The notes under the pieces were generated by a model. It was not told the origin of the DNA. It saw only the letters and a list, made by a program, of their open reading frames with translations, and did not search any database. Positions 53,078 through 61,988 of a stretch of DNA of 64,000 nt are shown one piece after another (position 1 is the first letter of the stretch; each line of letters begins with the position of its first letter). Source of the stretch: Photobacterium kagoshimensis (GTDB lineage: Bacteria; Pseudomonadota; Gammaproteobacteria; Enterobacterales; Vibrionaceae); NCBI RefSeq assembly GCF_050337045.1, contig NZ_JAKJSO010000020.1:1-64000 (forward strand), read 5' to 3'. The translations under genes were made by a program, and so were the position numbers.

Positions 53078-53944
53078 TTAGTAAGTCGCGGTATTGAAAC
53101 GGCTAGCAATCAGTTTGGTTAATAAGTTAATCATCAGAACAATGACAATCAGAATGGTTGCCGTTGCGTAGGCTTGTTGCCATTCGTGAATGGTGTAGAG
53201 CTCTTGAGTCAACTTATACAGGTGAACGGTTAACGTACGGCCAGAGTCGAAAACGCTCTCTGGTACGCGGGCAACCATGCCTGCTGTCATGAATACCGGT
53301 GCTGATTCACCAATTACACGACCAACGCTGAGGATGATAGAGGTTACGATACCAGGCATAGCGCTCGGTAAAATAAGTCTCCAGATAGTGTAGATTTTTG
53401 AAGCGCCCAGACCGTAAGAACCTTCACGGTAAGTCTGAGGTACTGCCATTAATGCTTCTTCCGTTGTACGGATAATTACAGGCAGAATTAGAATGCTCAG
53501 TGTTAATGCACCAGACAGAATCGAGTAGCCAAAGCCCAGTACAACAACGAAGAACGTCATACCAAACAGGCCGTAGATAATCGACGGAATACCTGCCAGT
53601 GATTCAGTACAAAAACGAATAACCTTAACTAACTTACTGCCGACTTTGGCGTATTCAGTTAAGTAAATGGCCGTCATGATACCCAGAGGTGCAGCAACAG
53701 AAATAGAAGCGGCAACCATGTATAGGGTCGAGACGATCATAGGCCAAATGCCAGACTCTTGACCTATGGTGGTGTAGTTAGATGTCACGAAGGACCAATC
53801 TACATACGATAGGCCGTTACTTAGGATGTACCATACAACCCAAAGTAGGAAACCAACGGTTACTGCCGCTGATGCCCAAATAACACCTAACGAAATTTTA
53901 TCTTTCAGCAGCTGATGTGCTGTGTTCGTTGCTTGTAAAGCCAT
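53078..53944 (-). CDS. pstA: Phosphate ABC transporter permease PstA
   Basis: 288 aa with six TM segments and the permease EAA loop (TYREGSYGLGASKIYTIWRLILPSAMPGI near 173). It pairs with PstC to form the phosphate channel. It lies 5 nt from pstC and 17 nt from pstB on the same strand. Confidence 0.95.
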   Translation of the reverse strand: MALQATNTAHQLLKDKISLGVIWASAAVTVGFLLWVVWYILSNGLSYVDWSFVTSNYTTIGQESGIWPMIVSTLYMVAASISVAAPLGIMTAIYLTEYAKVGSKLVKVIRFCTESLAGIPSIIYGLFGMTFFVVVLGFGYSILSGALTLSILILPVIIRTTEEALMAVPQTYREGSYGLGASKIYTIWRLILPSAMPGIVTSIILSVGRVIGESAPVFMTAGMVARVPESVFDSGRTLTVHLYKLTQELYTIHEWQQAYATATILIVIVLMINLLTKLIASRFNTATY

Positions 53945-53949
53945 AATAG

Positions 53950-54858
53950 TTACCTCGCGCGCTCACGGTTTAGGTAAAGAAGCGCAGCGTTTAACGTCAT
54001 GATGAAGACTAAAAGAACAATACCCGTTGCGTACAGCGCACTTGCGTGAACGCCTGTCGCGTAGGACATTTCAATGGCAATGTTTGCTGTCAGCGTTCGT
54101 GCTGAATCCAGTAAGCCTTCAGGCATTGCTGGTGAGTTACCCATTACCATAATGATTGCCATGGTTTCACCCAGTGCACGTGCGATGCCTAAAATAACGC
54201 CAGTCATGATGCCAGAGCGTGCGGCTGGAACTAATAGCTTGAAGATGGTGAACATCTGCGAAGCACCTAACGCCAAAGAACCTTCTTTGTATGTACGAGG
54301 TACAGCGCGAATCGATGTTTCTGAAACGGTAATAACAGTAGGCAAGATCATCACAGCAAGGACAATAATACCGGCTAGCACTGTGTTACCTGCAGGCACT
54401 GAAAACACATTTTGAATCAGCGGGACGATAATCACGAGGCCGAAGAAGCCATACACTACCGATGGAATACCGGCCAATAATTCAATCATTGGTCGAATGA
54501 TGTTGGCTAAGCGCTTAGGAGCAACCTCTGCGATGAAAATGGCCGTAAGCACACCGATTGGCACACCTAAAATCACCGCACCTGCTGTAGAGACCAGCGA
54601 GGCAACAATCATAGGCGCAATACCGTAAAGTGCAGGCGGTAGCCAGTCGGTGCCTAGAACGATGCCAGAAACACCAGCATATTTAAACGCATCAATACCT
54701 TCACGGAAAATGAAATAAGCAATTGTAATCAGAGATAAAATACCTAGTGCAGCACTAAGCATAAAAAGGTTTTTGAAGAAGAGTTCACGCCAGTCGATCG
54801 TTTTCTTCGATCGTAGTGACGATATCTTCGTTGTATTTTCAATATTTGCGATGGTCAT
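53950..54858 (-). CDS. pstC: Phosphate ABC transporter permease PstC
   Basis: 302 aa with six TM segments and an EAA loop (TYKEGSLALGASQMFTIFKLLVPAARSGI near 190). The first 20 or so residues are a polar N-terminus (NIENTTKISSLRSKK). I chose ATG 54858, preceded by GGAG at 8 nt; a longer frame upstream has no family sequence. It is cotranscribed with pstS, pstA and pstB. Confidence 0.94.
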   Translation of the reverse strand: MTIANIENTTKISSLRSKKTIDWRELFFKNLFMLSAALGILSLITIAYFIFREGIDAFKYAGVSGIVLGTDWLPPALYGIAPMIVASLVSTAGAVILGVPIGVLTAIFIAEVAPKRLANIIRPMIELLAGIPSVVYGFFGLVIIVPLIQNVFSVPAGNTVLAGIIVLAVMILPTVITVSETSIRAVPRTYKEGSLALGASQMFTIFKLLVPAARSGIMTGVILGIARALGETMAIIMVMGNSPAMPEGLLDSARTLTANIAIEMSYATGVHASALYATGIVLLVFIMTLNAALLYLNRERAR

Positions 54859-54948
54859 AATAACAACTCCAACTGCCAGCCAAATCTGTCGCTGACATTG
54901 AGGCAAAAATAACGCTCAGCAAAATACTGAGCGTTTTTAAAAGGTGAC

Positions 54949-55773
54949 TTAGTTAACTGCGATGTAGCCTTTACCTACTACTAGCTTTTGTGCTTCTTCA
55001 GTTTGTGTCCAGTCTAGGAAAGTCTTAGATGCTGGGTTAATTTTTGTTGTCTTGTAAAGAACAAGGAATGGACGTTGTACTTTGTACTCACCAGAGTTAA
55101 TTGCTGCTACTGATGGAGCGTGGCCGTCTACAGATAGTGCTTTTAGTGAGTTATCAACAGTACCTAGCGAGATGTAACCAATCGCAAATGGGTTGTTGGC
55201 AACTGTTGTTTTTAGCTGGCCGTTACCAGAGGCAACTTGTGCGCGTTGAGAAATTGCCGACACTTTAATGTCGTTGATTTTCTTTTTAAGGCTCATGATG
55301 TCTTCGAATGCACCACGAGTACCTGATGCTGTGTCACGGGTTACCACTACGATTGGCTTGTCTTCACCGCCAACTTGTTTCCAGTTAGTGATTTCACCTT
55401 TATAGATTTTAGTGATGTCTTCTTTCTTTAAGTCTTTTACAGGATTGCTGTTGTGAACAACAACGGCGATACCATCACGAGCAACAACCACTTCTTTTAG
55501 TTCGCTCGATTTTTCAGAATCTTTTAAGTTACGAGAACTCATACCTAGGTCAGCAGAGCCGTCATTTGCTGCACGGATACCCGCAGATGAACCTGGGCCT
55601 TGAACTTCTACAAACACAGATGGGTTTGCTTTGCTGTATGTTTCACCAAAAACTTCCATGAGTGGTGTTACTGAGCTAGAGCCAACAACAGAGATTGTTT
55701 CGTTTGCAACTGCAGCTGCGTTAAAAGCCATTGAACCTGCAAGAGCTAGTGCACCGATAACCTTTGTTTTCAT
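54949..55773 (-). CDS. pstS: Phosphate-binding periplasmic protein PstS
   Basis: A 274-aa protein with a signal peptide (about 1-23, NAAAVA). The mature protein has the phosphate-binding pattern ISVVGSSSVTPLMEVFGETY, GSSAGIRAANDGSADLGMSSR and RDTASGTRGAFEDI. It is the compact PstS type that lacks the longer E. coli insertions. It is the first gene of pstSCAB, with a Pho box upstream. Confidence 0.96.
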   Translation of the reverse strand: MKTKVIGALALAGSMAFNAAAVANETISVVGSSSVTPLMEVFGETYSKANPSVFVEVQGPGSSAGIRAANDGSADLGMSSRNLKDSEKSSELKEVVVARDGIAVVVHNSNPVKDLKKEDITKIYKGEITNWKQVGGEDKPIVVVTRDTASGTRGAFEDIMSLKKKINDIKVSAISQRAQVASGNGQLKTTVANNPFAIGYISLGTVDNSLKALSVDGHAPSVAAINSGEYKVQRPFLVLYKTTKINPASKTFLDWTQTEEAQKLVVGKGYIAVN

Positions 55774-55836
55774 TTTCCTGGTCCTTTACATGATGGCGTA
55801 ATTGCCAATTGGGTTTGTATGAACAAGGCCAAGATT

Positions 55837-55854
55837 AGGAGAGTTTTATGACAA
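55837..55854 (-). promoter_or_regulatory. Pho box upstream of pstS
   Basis: Read on the minus strand, TTGTCATAAAACTCTCCT matches the PhoB consensus (two CTGTCAT-type 7-mers, 4-nt AT spacer) at 15 of 18 positions. It lies about 64 nt upstream of the pstS start. Weaker TGTCAT-like repeats lie upstream. This predicts phosphate-starvation induction. Confidence 0.65.
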
Positions 55855-56177
55855 TCATGTTTCAGTAGTTTGAACACTGTATGACGGTAGACATAATTGC
55901 TTCATATTTGTGTCATTAGGCTAACTTTTGAGTGCTTAACGGTGGGGATGGGGTCGAAATTGATGATGGTGTCATTTTTTTGCTGTTAACACTTATTCAA
56001 CTAGCGAATTATTTGTCGCAAGTTTATGTGTTTTCTTGCGATAAAATGAATTGAAATTGTGATCTGGATCTACCTTTATCCTCATTTATAGGGGATAATG
56101 CAGCCCATTATCGGCTTTATAAAATTATAAATTCAGGCCGAATATAATACGTTACAGCTATTTATTTGAGGTTTTTG
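55855..56177. other. Spacer upstream of pstS and the chemoreceptor gene
   Basis: A divergent promoter region. A weak inverted repeat (GATAATG...CCATTATC) lies near 56094-56112, and GCCGAATA near 56135 faintly resembles a sigma-28 -10, with imperfect spacing. Nothing firm. Confidence 0.35.
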
Positions 56178-57806
56178 ATGAATTTTTCTTTAAAGAATCT
56201 ATCGATTCGCACCCAGGTTTTACTACCTGTGCTATTGATGGCCGGTGTTCTTTTATTGTCTTTGCTATTTACTAAAGCAGAATTAGAAAAAGAACAAGTA
56301 CACGTTACACAAAATACTAATGCATTGATTGAGTACAAAGATACGATAGCTAATATTGATGATCAGGTTTACCCACTACGTATCAGTGCGGTTTATGCGA
56401 TTTATGATGCAAGCCGTCGTGATTCATTCCTAACGGAATTGAACAACGGTGCACGTAAAATTGCGGTGGATCTTCAACAAATCGATCAAGTTCCTCAATT
56501 TCGTGATGATGCAAAAAATGTAAAAAATGCGATTGATGCATACATCCAATACTCTACTCGTGCTGTTGCGTTTCTTAATCGTTACGATACAGGCGTTGTA
56601 TCGCAAGATGAATTTAACCGTTTCATTAGTGAGTACCGCACCGTTGGTAACACTATGGTGGCAACCATCAATAAGCTTTCTCAAGATGTGAATGATTACG
56701 GCACGGCTAGCATGAAGGAAAGTGCTGAAGATAATGCCGCTGTAATGCTTAATGCTTCTATGGCTATCTTAGCTGTGTTTGCTATCGCTATTTTTGGCGC
56801 TTGGTGGTTATCTGGCTTAATTGTTAATCCAATCGTGAAGCTTCAAGCGGTAATGCGCGAAGTCGCGGGTGGTAACTTACGCGTTAAAGCAGATCAAGAC
56901 GGTGAAAACGAAGTTGCACGCTTAAGCGCTGACGTAAACAGCACCGTGACTCAACTACATACGACAGTTGATGCACTTATCCGTATCAGTGAAGATGTTG
57001 CTTCTGCATCAACTGAGCTTGCTGCGGTAATGACTCAGTCTGAAGCGAATGCTCAGCAAGAACTTAACGAGATTGACCAAGTTGCCTCTGCTGTTAATGA
57101 GCTTTCAAGCACAGCAGATAACGTCAGTGATAACGCAACGAATGCGGATGCGACTGCGAAGCAAACAGATGATCTAGCGAAAGAAGGTTTGAATATCTTT
57201 GAGCAAAGCAATGCAGCTAGCCAGCAGATGTCTAACACGTTAGAAGAAGCCGCTGGTGTGGTGACTCGCCTGAAAGATCAATCAGAGCAAATCAGCAAAG
57301 TTATCGAAGTAATCCGTAGCATCTCTGAGCAAACGAACCTACTTGCGCTGAACGCGGCGATTGAAGCGGCACGTGCGGGTGAGTCTGGTCGTGGTTTTGC
57401 GGTTGTTGCCGATGAAGTACGTATGCTTGCAGCACGTACCCAGTCTTCTACTCAAGAAATCCAAACGATTATTGAAGAACTTCAGTCTCAGTCTGGTAAT
57501 GCGAATGAAAGCATGCAGCAAAGTCTTGAGATGCTTCAGCGTAACCAAGCGCTTTCTAACCAAGCGAATGATGCACTGGTCGGTATTACTGAATCTGTTG
57601 TTCAAATCAGCGACATGAATACTCAAGTGGCTACTGCTGCTGAGCAACAATCTCAGGTTACGCAAGACATTAACCGTAACGTGACCAATATGTCTGAGAT
57701 CATTAACCAGAACGTTGCTGGTATTAGCCAGAGTGCACAAGCAAGTGCTGAGCTGTCTCAACTTGCCGAGCAACAAAAACAACAGCTATCTTTCTTTAAA
57801 CTATAA
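56178..57806 (+). CDS. Methyl-accepting chemotaxis protein
   Basis: 542 aa: TM1 (about 14-32), a four-helix-bundle periplasmic sensor (about 35-195: VYPLRISAVYAIYDASRRD), TM2 (about 197-218), HAMP and a signalling domain with tip EQTNLLALNAAIEAARAGESGRGFAVV. The sensor fits the 4HB/Tar-like class. I chose ATG 56178, with TGAGG 6 nt upstream. There is no CheR-binding pentapeptide at the C-terminus. Monocistronic. Confidence 0.93.
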   Translation: MNFSLKNLSIRTQVLLPVLLMAGVLLLSLLFTKAELEKEQVHVTQNTNALIEYKDTIANIDDQVYPLRISAVYAIYDASRRDSFLTELNNGARKIAVDLQQIDQVPQFRDDAKNVKNAIDAYIQYSTRAVAFLNRYDTGVVSQDEFNRFISEYRTVGNTMVATINKLSQDVNDYGTASMKESAEDNAAVMLNASMAILAVFAIAIFGAWWLSGLIVNPIVKLQAVMREVAGGNLRVKADQDGENEVARLSADVNSTVTQLHTTVDALIRISEDVASASTELAAVMTQSEANAQQELNEIDQVASAVNELSSTADNVSDNATNADATAKQTDDLAKEGLNIFEQSNAASQQMSNTLEEAAGVVTRLKDQSEQISKVIEVIRSISEQTNLLALNAAIEAARAGESGRGFAVVADEVRMLAARTQSSTQEIQTIIEELQSQSGNANESMQQSLEMLQRNQALSNQANDALVGITESVVQISDMNTQVATAAEQQSQVTQDINRNVTNMSEIINQNVAGISQSAQASAELSQLAEQQKQQLSFFKL

Positions 57807-57825
57807 GTTTAACTAAATAGTTGAT

Positions 57826-57852
57826 AAAAGCCTGTCTTTGACAGGCTTTTTT
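57826..57852 (+). terminator. Terminator of the chemoreceptor gene
   Basis: 11-bp stem (57826-57836 with 57840-57850), TTT loop and T tract. Confidence 0.9.
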
Positions 57853-57897
57853 CGTTTAGGCTCAAAGAGCCGCCAATGATTAACAGTGAAAGTCGTA

Positions 57898-58836
57898 ATG
57901 ATTAAAAAAGCCCAACAGATGATCGTCTTTAACGCGCTGACCAAGCAGCAGAGCTTCACTAAAGCCGCACAATTGCTGGATATCTCACGTACGCAGGTGA
58001 GTAAGCAAATTCAGCAACTGGAAGAGCGGCTAGGGGTGCAGTTAGTGCAGCGGACGACGCGCTCTTTTGCTTTGACAGAAGAAGGGCAACGTTTTGCGGT
58101 TCATTGTGAAAATATTGCGAGCGAGATAAATGATGCGGAAAGTGAGTTAGTTGAAGTCAGTGATACCATGCAAGGCTTATTGCGGGTTGGGATTGCGCAG
58201 TCATTTGCACGTCATCATATTGCGCCTTTTATATCTGAGTTTCATGGGAAATACCCTCAACTTGATCTCGAACTGAGCCTGTTTGATCATCGGGTTGATC
58301 TGATTGCCGAGCAACTCGATCTTTGGATTGGCATGACAGACTCCCCACCAGAGGGTTTTGTTGCTCGTCATTTAGCAGATTGTCATTTTGTGTTAGCGGC
58401 AAGCCCCGACTATTTAGCCCGCCATGGTGTGCCTTATACGCCTGATGATCTTGCTGCTCATAATTGCATTACCTATTACAGTCGCGAACGTAAAGACAAC
58501 GTCTGGAGCTTTAGCAAAGCCAGTACCCATGATCAAGAAAACACAAATCTTCAACTGAAAGTGAAAGGTAACTTCAGGGTCGACTCTGCTGATGCCATTT
58601 TAGATGCCACACTCACTGGCAACGGAATTGGTTATTTGGCGACGTATTTATTGGAGAAGGAATTTAGCGAAGGGAAGTTGGTGCGTCTACTGCCTGACTG
58701 GACGCTCACTCAGCACATGCCTTTGTATGCGATATACCCTAGATACAAGTTTCTACCCAAGAAAGTACACGCATTTATCGAGTTTGTGCGTCAACATATC
58801 GGTGAACCTGTCTATTGGGACAACGTATTGCGGTAA
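57898..58836 (+). CDS. LysR family transcriptional regulator
   Basis: A 312-aa LysR protein: IKKAQQMIVFNALTKQQSFTKAAQLLDISRTQVSKQIQQLEERLG, then an effector domain with LRVGIAQSFARHHIAPFISEF. It is of the AaeR/DsdC-like subgroup. ATG 57898 is chosen over an in-frame GTG at 57886. It lies 265 nt upstream of nupC on the same strand, and may or may not control it. Confidence 0.9.
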   Translation: MIKKAQQMIVFNALTKQQSFTKAAQLLDISRTQVSKQIQQLEERLGVQLVQRTTRSFALTEEGQRFAVHCENIASEINDAESELVEVSDTMQGLLRVGIAQSFARHHIAPFISEFHGKYPQLDLELSLFDHRVDLIAEQLDLWIGMTDSPPEGFVARHLADCHFVLAASPDYLARHGVPYTPDDLAAHNCITYYSRERKDNVWSFSKASTHDQENTNLQLKVKGNFRVDSADAILDATLTGNGIGYLATYLLEKEFSEGKLVRLLPDWTLTQHMPLYAIYPRYKFLPKKVHAFIEFVRQHIGEPVYWDNVLR

Positions 58837-58897
58837 CGTTTGCACCAAATCTTGTGCAATATATCACCATGAGAAATGTATTTAAGGGGCTTAATAA

Positions 58898-58913
58898 CGT
58901 GATCATTGTCACT
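58898..58913. promoter_or_regulatory. CRP-like site 1 upstream of nupC
   Basis: CGTGA-N6-TCACT, one mismatch per half from TGTGA-N6-TCACA. Confidence 0.5.
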
Positions 58914-59027
58914 TATGGAAACAAGAGTATCCCATATACGCACCAATCAGGTTGTTTTCGTTTGCTTTGCTGATAAAAGCATCAAAAACTCGAGCTTATG
59001 TATCCAAACTGTAAATGAGTGTAACAA

Positions 59028-59043
59028 TCTGATCCTTGTCACA
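59028..59043. promoter_or_regulatory. CRP-like site 2 upstream of nupC
   Basis: TCTGA-N6-TCACA, one mismatch from the consensus, about 66 nt before the nupC start. The two sites are centred 130 nt apart. NupC genes in enteric bacteria are controlled by CRP and CytR; a CytR site is not recognisable here. Confidence 0.55.
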
Positions 59044-59101
59044 CTTTGTAATATGAATAGAATGCCTCCGCAATCGTTTACTAAAAAAACTACTGTGGAG
59101 A

Positions 59102-60328
59102 ATGACCTTGAATTATTTGGTCAGCATTTTAGGCGTATTTACGCTTTTTGCGGTTGCTATCTTATGTTCAGAAAACCGTCGCGCAATTAATTGGCGCACT
59201 GTGGGTGGCGCTTTTGTTATCCAACTAGTGTTTGCGGGATTCATTCTATATGTACCTGTTGGGCGCGATATCCTCAACAGCGTGTCAAACGCAGTATCTG
59301 GCATCATCGACTACGGTCGTGTTGGTACCGAGTTTCTTTTTGGTGAACTAGCACAGTTTAAACTTGGTTTCATTTTTGCGGTTAACGTACTGCCGACGAT
59401 TGTTTTCTTCTCTGCACTTATTTCTGTGTTGTACTACCTTGGCGTAATGGGCTTCATCATTCGTACAATCGGTGGCATGTTGCAACGCATTCTTGGAACA
59501 AGCCGTACTGAATCTATGTCTGCTACAGCAAATATCTTTGTTGGTTCAGTAGAAGCGCCATTAGTTGTACGTCCATACCTAGCTAAAATGAGCCGTTCAG
59601 AGCTGTTTGCCGTTATGGTAGGTGGTTTAGCCTCTGTTGCTGGTGGCACACTGGTGGGCTACGCTGGTTTAGGTGTCGATATTAGTTACCTAGTGGCAGC
59701 AAGTTTCATGTCTGCGCCTGCTGGTCTAATGATGGCAAAAATCTTAGTTCCTCAAACCGAAGTGGTTGATGACGAGAACCAAGCATCAGATGACGGTGAA
59801 GATGACGAACCAGTAAACATCATTGATGCGGCGACACGCGGCGCATTGGGTGGTCTACAAATTGTTATGGCAGTAGGTGCGAGCCTTTTAGCTATCATCA
59901 GTCTTATTGCATTAATCAACGGTGGTTTAGGTCATGTTGGTGAGTGGTTAGGTGTGAATAACCTAAGCCTTGAATTGATCTTTGGTTACTTGTTTGCGCC
60001 TGTTGCATGGTTGATCGGTGTGCCATGGTCTGAAGCAACGGTTGCAGCAAGCCTGATTGGTAAGAAAATCGCGGTTAACGAATTTGTTGCTTTTGCTGAC
60101 TTGATGGCAGTTAAAGATCAACTAAGCGCACATTCTCAAGCTGTAGTGACATTTGCATTATGTGGTTTTGCGAACCTAACCTCTATCGCTATGCTAATGG
60201 GTGGTTTAGGTGGTGTTGTACCAAGCCGTCGTCCTGATATTGCGCGTTTGGGTTTTAAAGCGATTTTTGCAGCAACCTTAGCAAACTTAATGAGTGCAAC
60301 TATTGCTGGTGTGTTCTTATCTTTCTAA
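59102..60328 (+). CDS. nupC: NupC-family concentrative nucleoside transporter
   Basis: 408 aa with about nine TM segments and the CNT motifs: GFIFAVNVLPTIVFFSALISVLYYLG near 95, TANIFVGSVEAPLVVRPYL near 142 and the C-terminal GFANLTSIAMLMGGLGGVVPSRR near 360. It is an H+- or Na+-coupled nucleoside symporter. The ATG at 59102 is close to GGAG; a TTG two codons later has better spacing and is an alternative. An acidic loop (DDENQASDDGEDDEP) lies in the middle. It ends with a strong terminator. Confidence 0.93.
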   Translation: MTLNYLVSILGVFTLFAVAILCSENRRAINWRTVGGAFVIQLVFAGFILYVPVGRDILNSVSNAVSGIIDYGRVGTEFLFGELAQFKLGFIFAVNVLPTIVFFSALISVLYYLGVMGFIIRTIGGMLQRILGTSRTESMSATANIFVGSVEAPLVVRPYLAKMSRSELFAVMVGGLASVAGGTLVGYAGLGVDISYLVAASFMSAPAGLMMAKILVPQTEVVDDENQASDDGEDDEPVNIIDAATRGALGGLQIVMAVGASLLAIISLIALINGGLGHVGEWLGVNNLSLELIFGYLFAPVAWLIGVPWSEATVAASLIGKKIAVNEFVAFADLMAVKDQLSAHSQAVVTFALCGFANLTSIAMLMGGLGGVVPSRRPDIARLGFKAIFAATLANLMSATIAGVFLSF

Positions 60329-60360
60329 GTGCCATCACAAGCTAAGAAATGAATAAAACA

Positions 60361-60387
60361 AACAGAGAGCCTCGGCTCTCTGTTTTT
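60361..60387 (+). terminator. Terminator of nupC
   Basis: 10-bp perfect stem (60361-60370 with 60375-60384), CTCG loop and T5 tract. Confidence 0.92.
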
Positions 60388-60542
60388 GTTTATGGCAAGC
60401 TTGGCATTTATATTGCTAATATTAAATAGTCAGCTAACAAATCACAGTCTGAACAAGGAAAAGCTTGTTATGTTTAAAGGCGTGAACATAAGAAGAAAAG
60501 TCTGTAAGGCGAAGCATCTGTGAAGCGTAGAAAGTGAGGAAA

Positions 60543-60566
60543 CGTTGCCCGCATATACGGGCAACG
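60543..60566. repeat. GC-rich inverted repeat
   Basis: CGTTGCCCG, 6-nt loop CATATA, CGGGCAACG. It is markedly GC-rich within an AT-rich spacer. Neither side has a T tract. Confidence 0.7.
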
Positions 60567-60689
60567 ATAAGACCTAAGAGCGTACATCTTATCAATAGAA
60601 AAATACCGAGAAGCGTTTTGTATTGATGGTAAAAGTATAGTGAAGAATGGTCTCCCGCTTTCTTAAAAGTGATACAATTTTAAAACGCT

Positions 60690-60734
60690 AGCACAGTGCC
60701 GAAAGTTAGCTGTTTTCTACTGTGCTTTTGTTTT
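60690..60734 (+). terminator. Terminator-like hairpin before the gene at 60758
   Basis: 8-bp stem AGCACAGT/ACTGTGCT with a 21-nt loop, followed by TTTTGTTTT. It ends 24 nt before the next start codon, so it may be a leader attenuator or the end of an unseen short transcript. Confidence 0.5.
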
Positions 60735-60757
60735 AATCAATACTGGTTGGCTCAGAC

Positions 60758-61033
60758 ATGAAATCACCCGTTGATAAGCTTCTTACTAAACATGAAAACT
60801 TGATTCATTCAGACGGTAAAAAAGTGCTGTCACATACACAGAGAGATGATGGGGAGTGGATACTACACACCATCATGATTGAAGATTGTGATGCACCATT
60901 TAAGTTCCGTCGAACCAAGAAGTATCGAACGCTAAAAGGGCAACAAGTTAACTTAACTTATTACCCCGATAGCGAAACCGTGGCGGGTTTTGAGATAGAA
61001 GTGATGCGCGTTGTGCGAATTAAACTGCATTAA
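60758..61033 (+). CDS. Small hypothetical protein (91 aa)
   Basis: A basic, beta-rich soluble protein: HENLIHSDGKKVLSHTQRD, FKFRRTKKYRTLKGQQVNLTYYPDSETVAGFEIEVMRVVRIKL. No signal peptide, no Cys cluster. I do not recognise the family. The frame is compact and convergent with the GH16 gene. A terminator-like hairpin lies just upstream. Confidence 0.6.
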   Translation: MKSPVDKLLTKHENLIHSDGKKVLSHTQRDDGEWILHTIMIEDCDAPFKFRRTKKYRTLKGQQVNLTYYPDSETVAGFEIEVMRVVRIKLH

Positions 61034-61060
61034 TCGCTAGCAAGCTTTAAGCACTTCCTT

Positions 61061-61864
61061 TTATGGTGTTACTTTGCATTTTGCACCTTGGGTGTAGCTA
61101 ATGTTGCGGAAATAGGCCGTCGGTGTTTGTCCTGCTTCTGTATACTCGCCAGCCCAATTTGAAATCCTTGAATCGGTTAACCACACATTCGCCATAATGC
61201 GCAGGGTTGAATCTTTCGCTGACGGGGTTGGATTTTCGGGTGAGTTCTTTTCTGTGTGAACCAGCTCGCCATCGATGTACCACTTGATCTGTTTTTGGGT
61301 CCATTTGATGGCATAGCGGTGGTAATCCTCCGATGCATCAAAGTTCAAATAAATCAGCTTTTCGTTGCTGTTTTCGTACCGATCATCATTCGTCCAGTAA
61401 TTGATTTGGATGGCATTGGTGTTATTACCAAGAAACTCGATATCAATTTCATTGTGCATGCCATTACTGTTTTCATCTTTATCGTAAGGCCCGGCAAATA
61501 AGAAGAATGCACTGACCATGCCTGGCTCATTAACAGGCTTTATTTCCGCTTCAAAACAGCCATAACGATAAAAATCATGGCTGCGCAGTTCGCCAGATTG
61601 ATAGTCACTACTGCCGTCACTCAGTGGTGTTTTACTGAGGGTGATTGCCATTCCCTGATCTTCTGAAAAGGTGATCGCTTCGCCTTCCCAGCGGTTTACA
61701 AAAGGAAAACCATTACTCCAACCGTCAGATTTCCACCAAATCTCGGCGTTTAATGTATCGAGCGGATCGACAAAGTTGTTATTAGTATTTGCAGCAAAAA
61801 CAAAAGGCGAAACCCAGCTGCAAGCTACGAGAGCGAGTGGAGTTAGTGATTTGATTATCAGCAT
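61061..61864 (-). CDS. Secreted GH16 family beta-glucanase
   Basis: A 267-aa enzyme with a signal peptide (about 1-24, FVFAA). The GH16 active site is HNEIDIEFLG near residue 138: nucleophile Glu, assisting Asp and acid/base Glu all present. INYWTNDD and IKWYIDGELVHT downstream match licheninase-type members (beta-1,3-1,4-glucanase) more than agarases or carrageenases, which carry an extra residue in this motif. It would cleave mixed-linkage or beta-1,3 glucans. It follows the DUF3131 gene on the same strand after 124 nt. Confidence 0.88.
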   Translation of the reverse strand: MLIIKSLTPLALVACSWVSPFVFAANTNNNFVDPLDTLNAEIWWKSDGWSNGFPFVNRWEGEAITFSEDQGMAITLSKTPLSDGSSDYQSGELRSHDFYRYGCFEAEIKPVNEPGMVSAFFLFAGPYDKDENSNGMHNEIDIEFLGNNTNAIQINYWTNDDRYENSNEKLIYLNFDASEDYHRYAIKWTQKQIKWYIDGELVHTEKNSPENPTPSAKDSTLRIMANVWLTDSRISNWAGEYTEAGQTPTAYFRNISYTQGAKCKVTP

Positions 61865-61988
61865 AACAGTATCTATTTGTAGAAGGCGTACAACCAGTGT
61901 AGCTACGATATATGAAGCAATAGCTTGCTATGTGTATCAGTATTAAGACAAAACACACTTTTGAAGCAAAAGACACATCAAGCAGCAC

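Larger units (their letters stand above)
60388..60757. other. Intergenic region with two hairpins
   Basis: Contains a perfect 9-bp inverted repeat at 60543-60566 without a T tract and a terminator-like hairpin at 60690-60734. There is no ORF of substance. It could encode a small RNA, but no promoter is certain. Confidence 0.45.

Noticed and set aside
56120..56145. Sigma-28 promoter for the chemoreceptor gene
   Set aside because: TAAA and GCCGAATA are present, but only 13 nt apart and with mismatches, so too weak to call.
58906..59190. 94-aa open frame upstream of nupC
   Set aside because: It covers the promoter region with two CRP-like sites and overlaps the nupC start in another frame. No family likeness.
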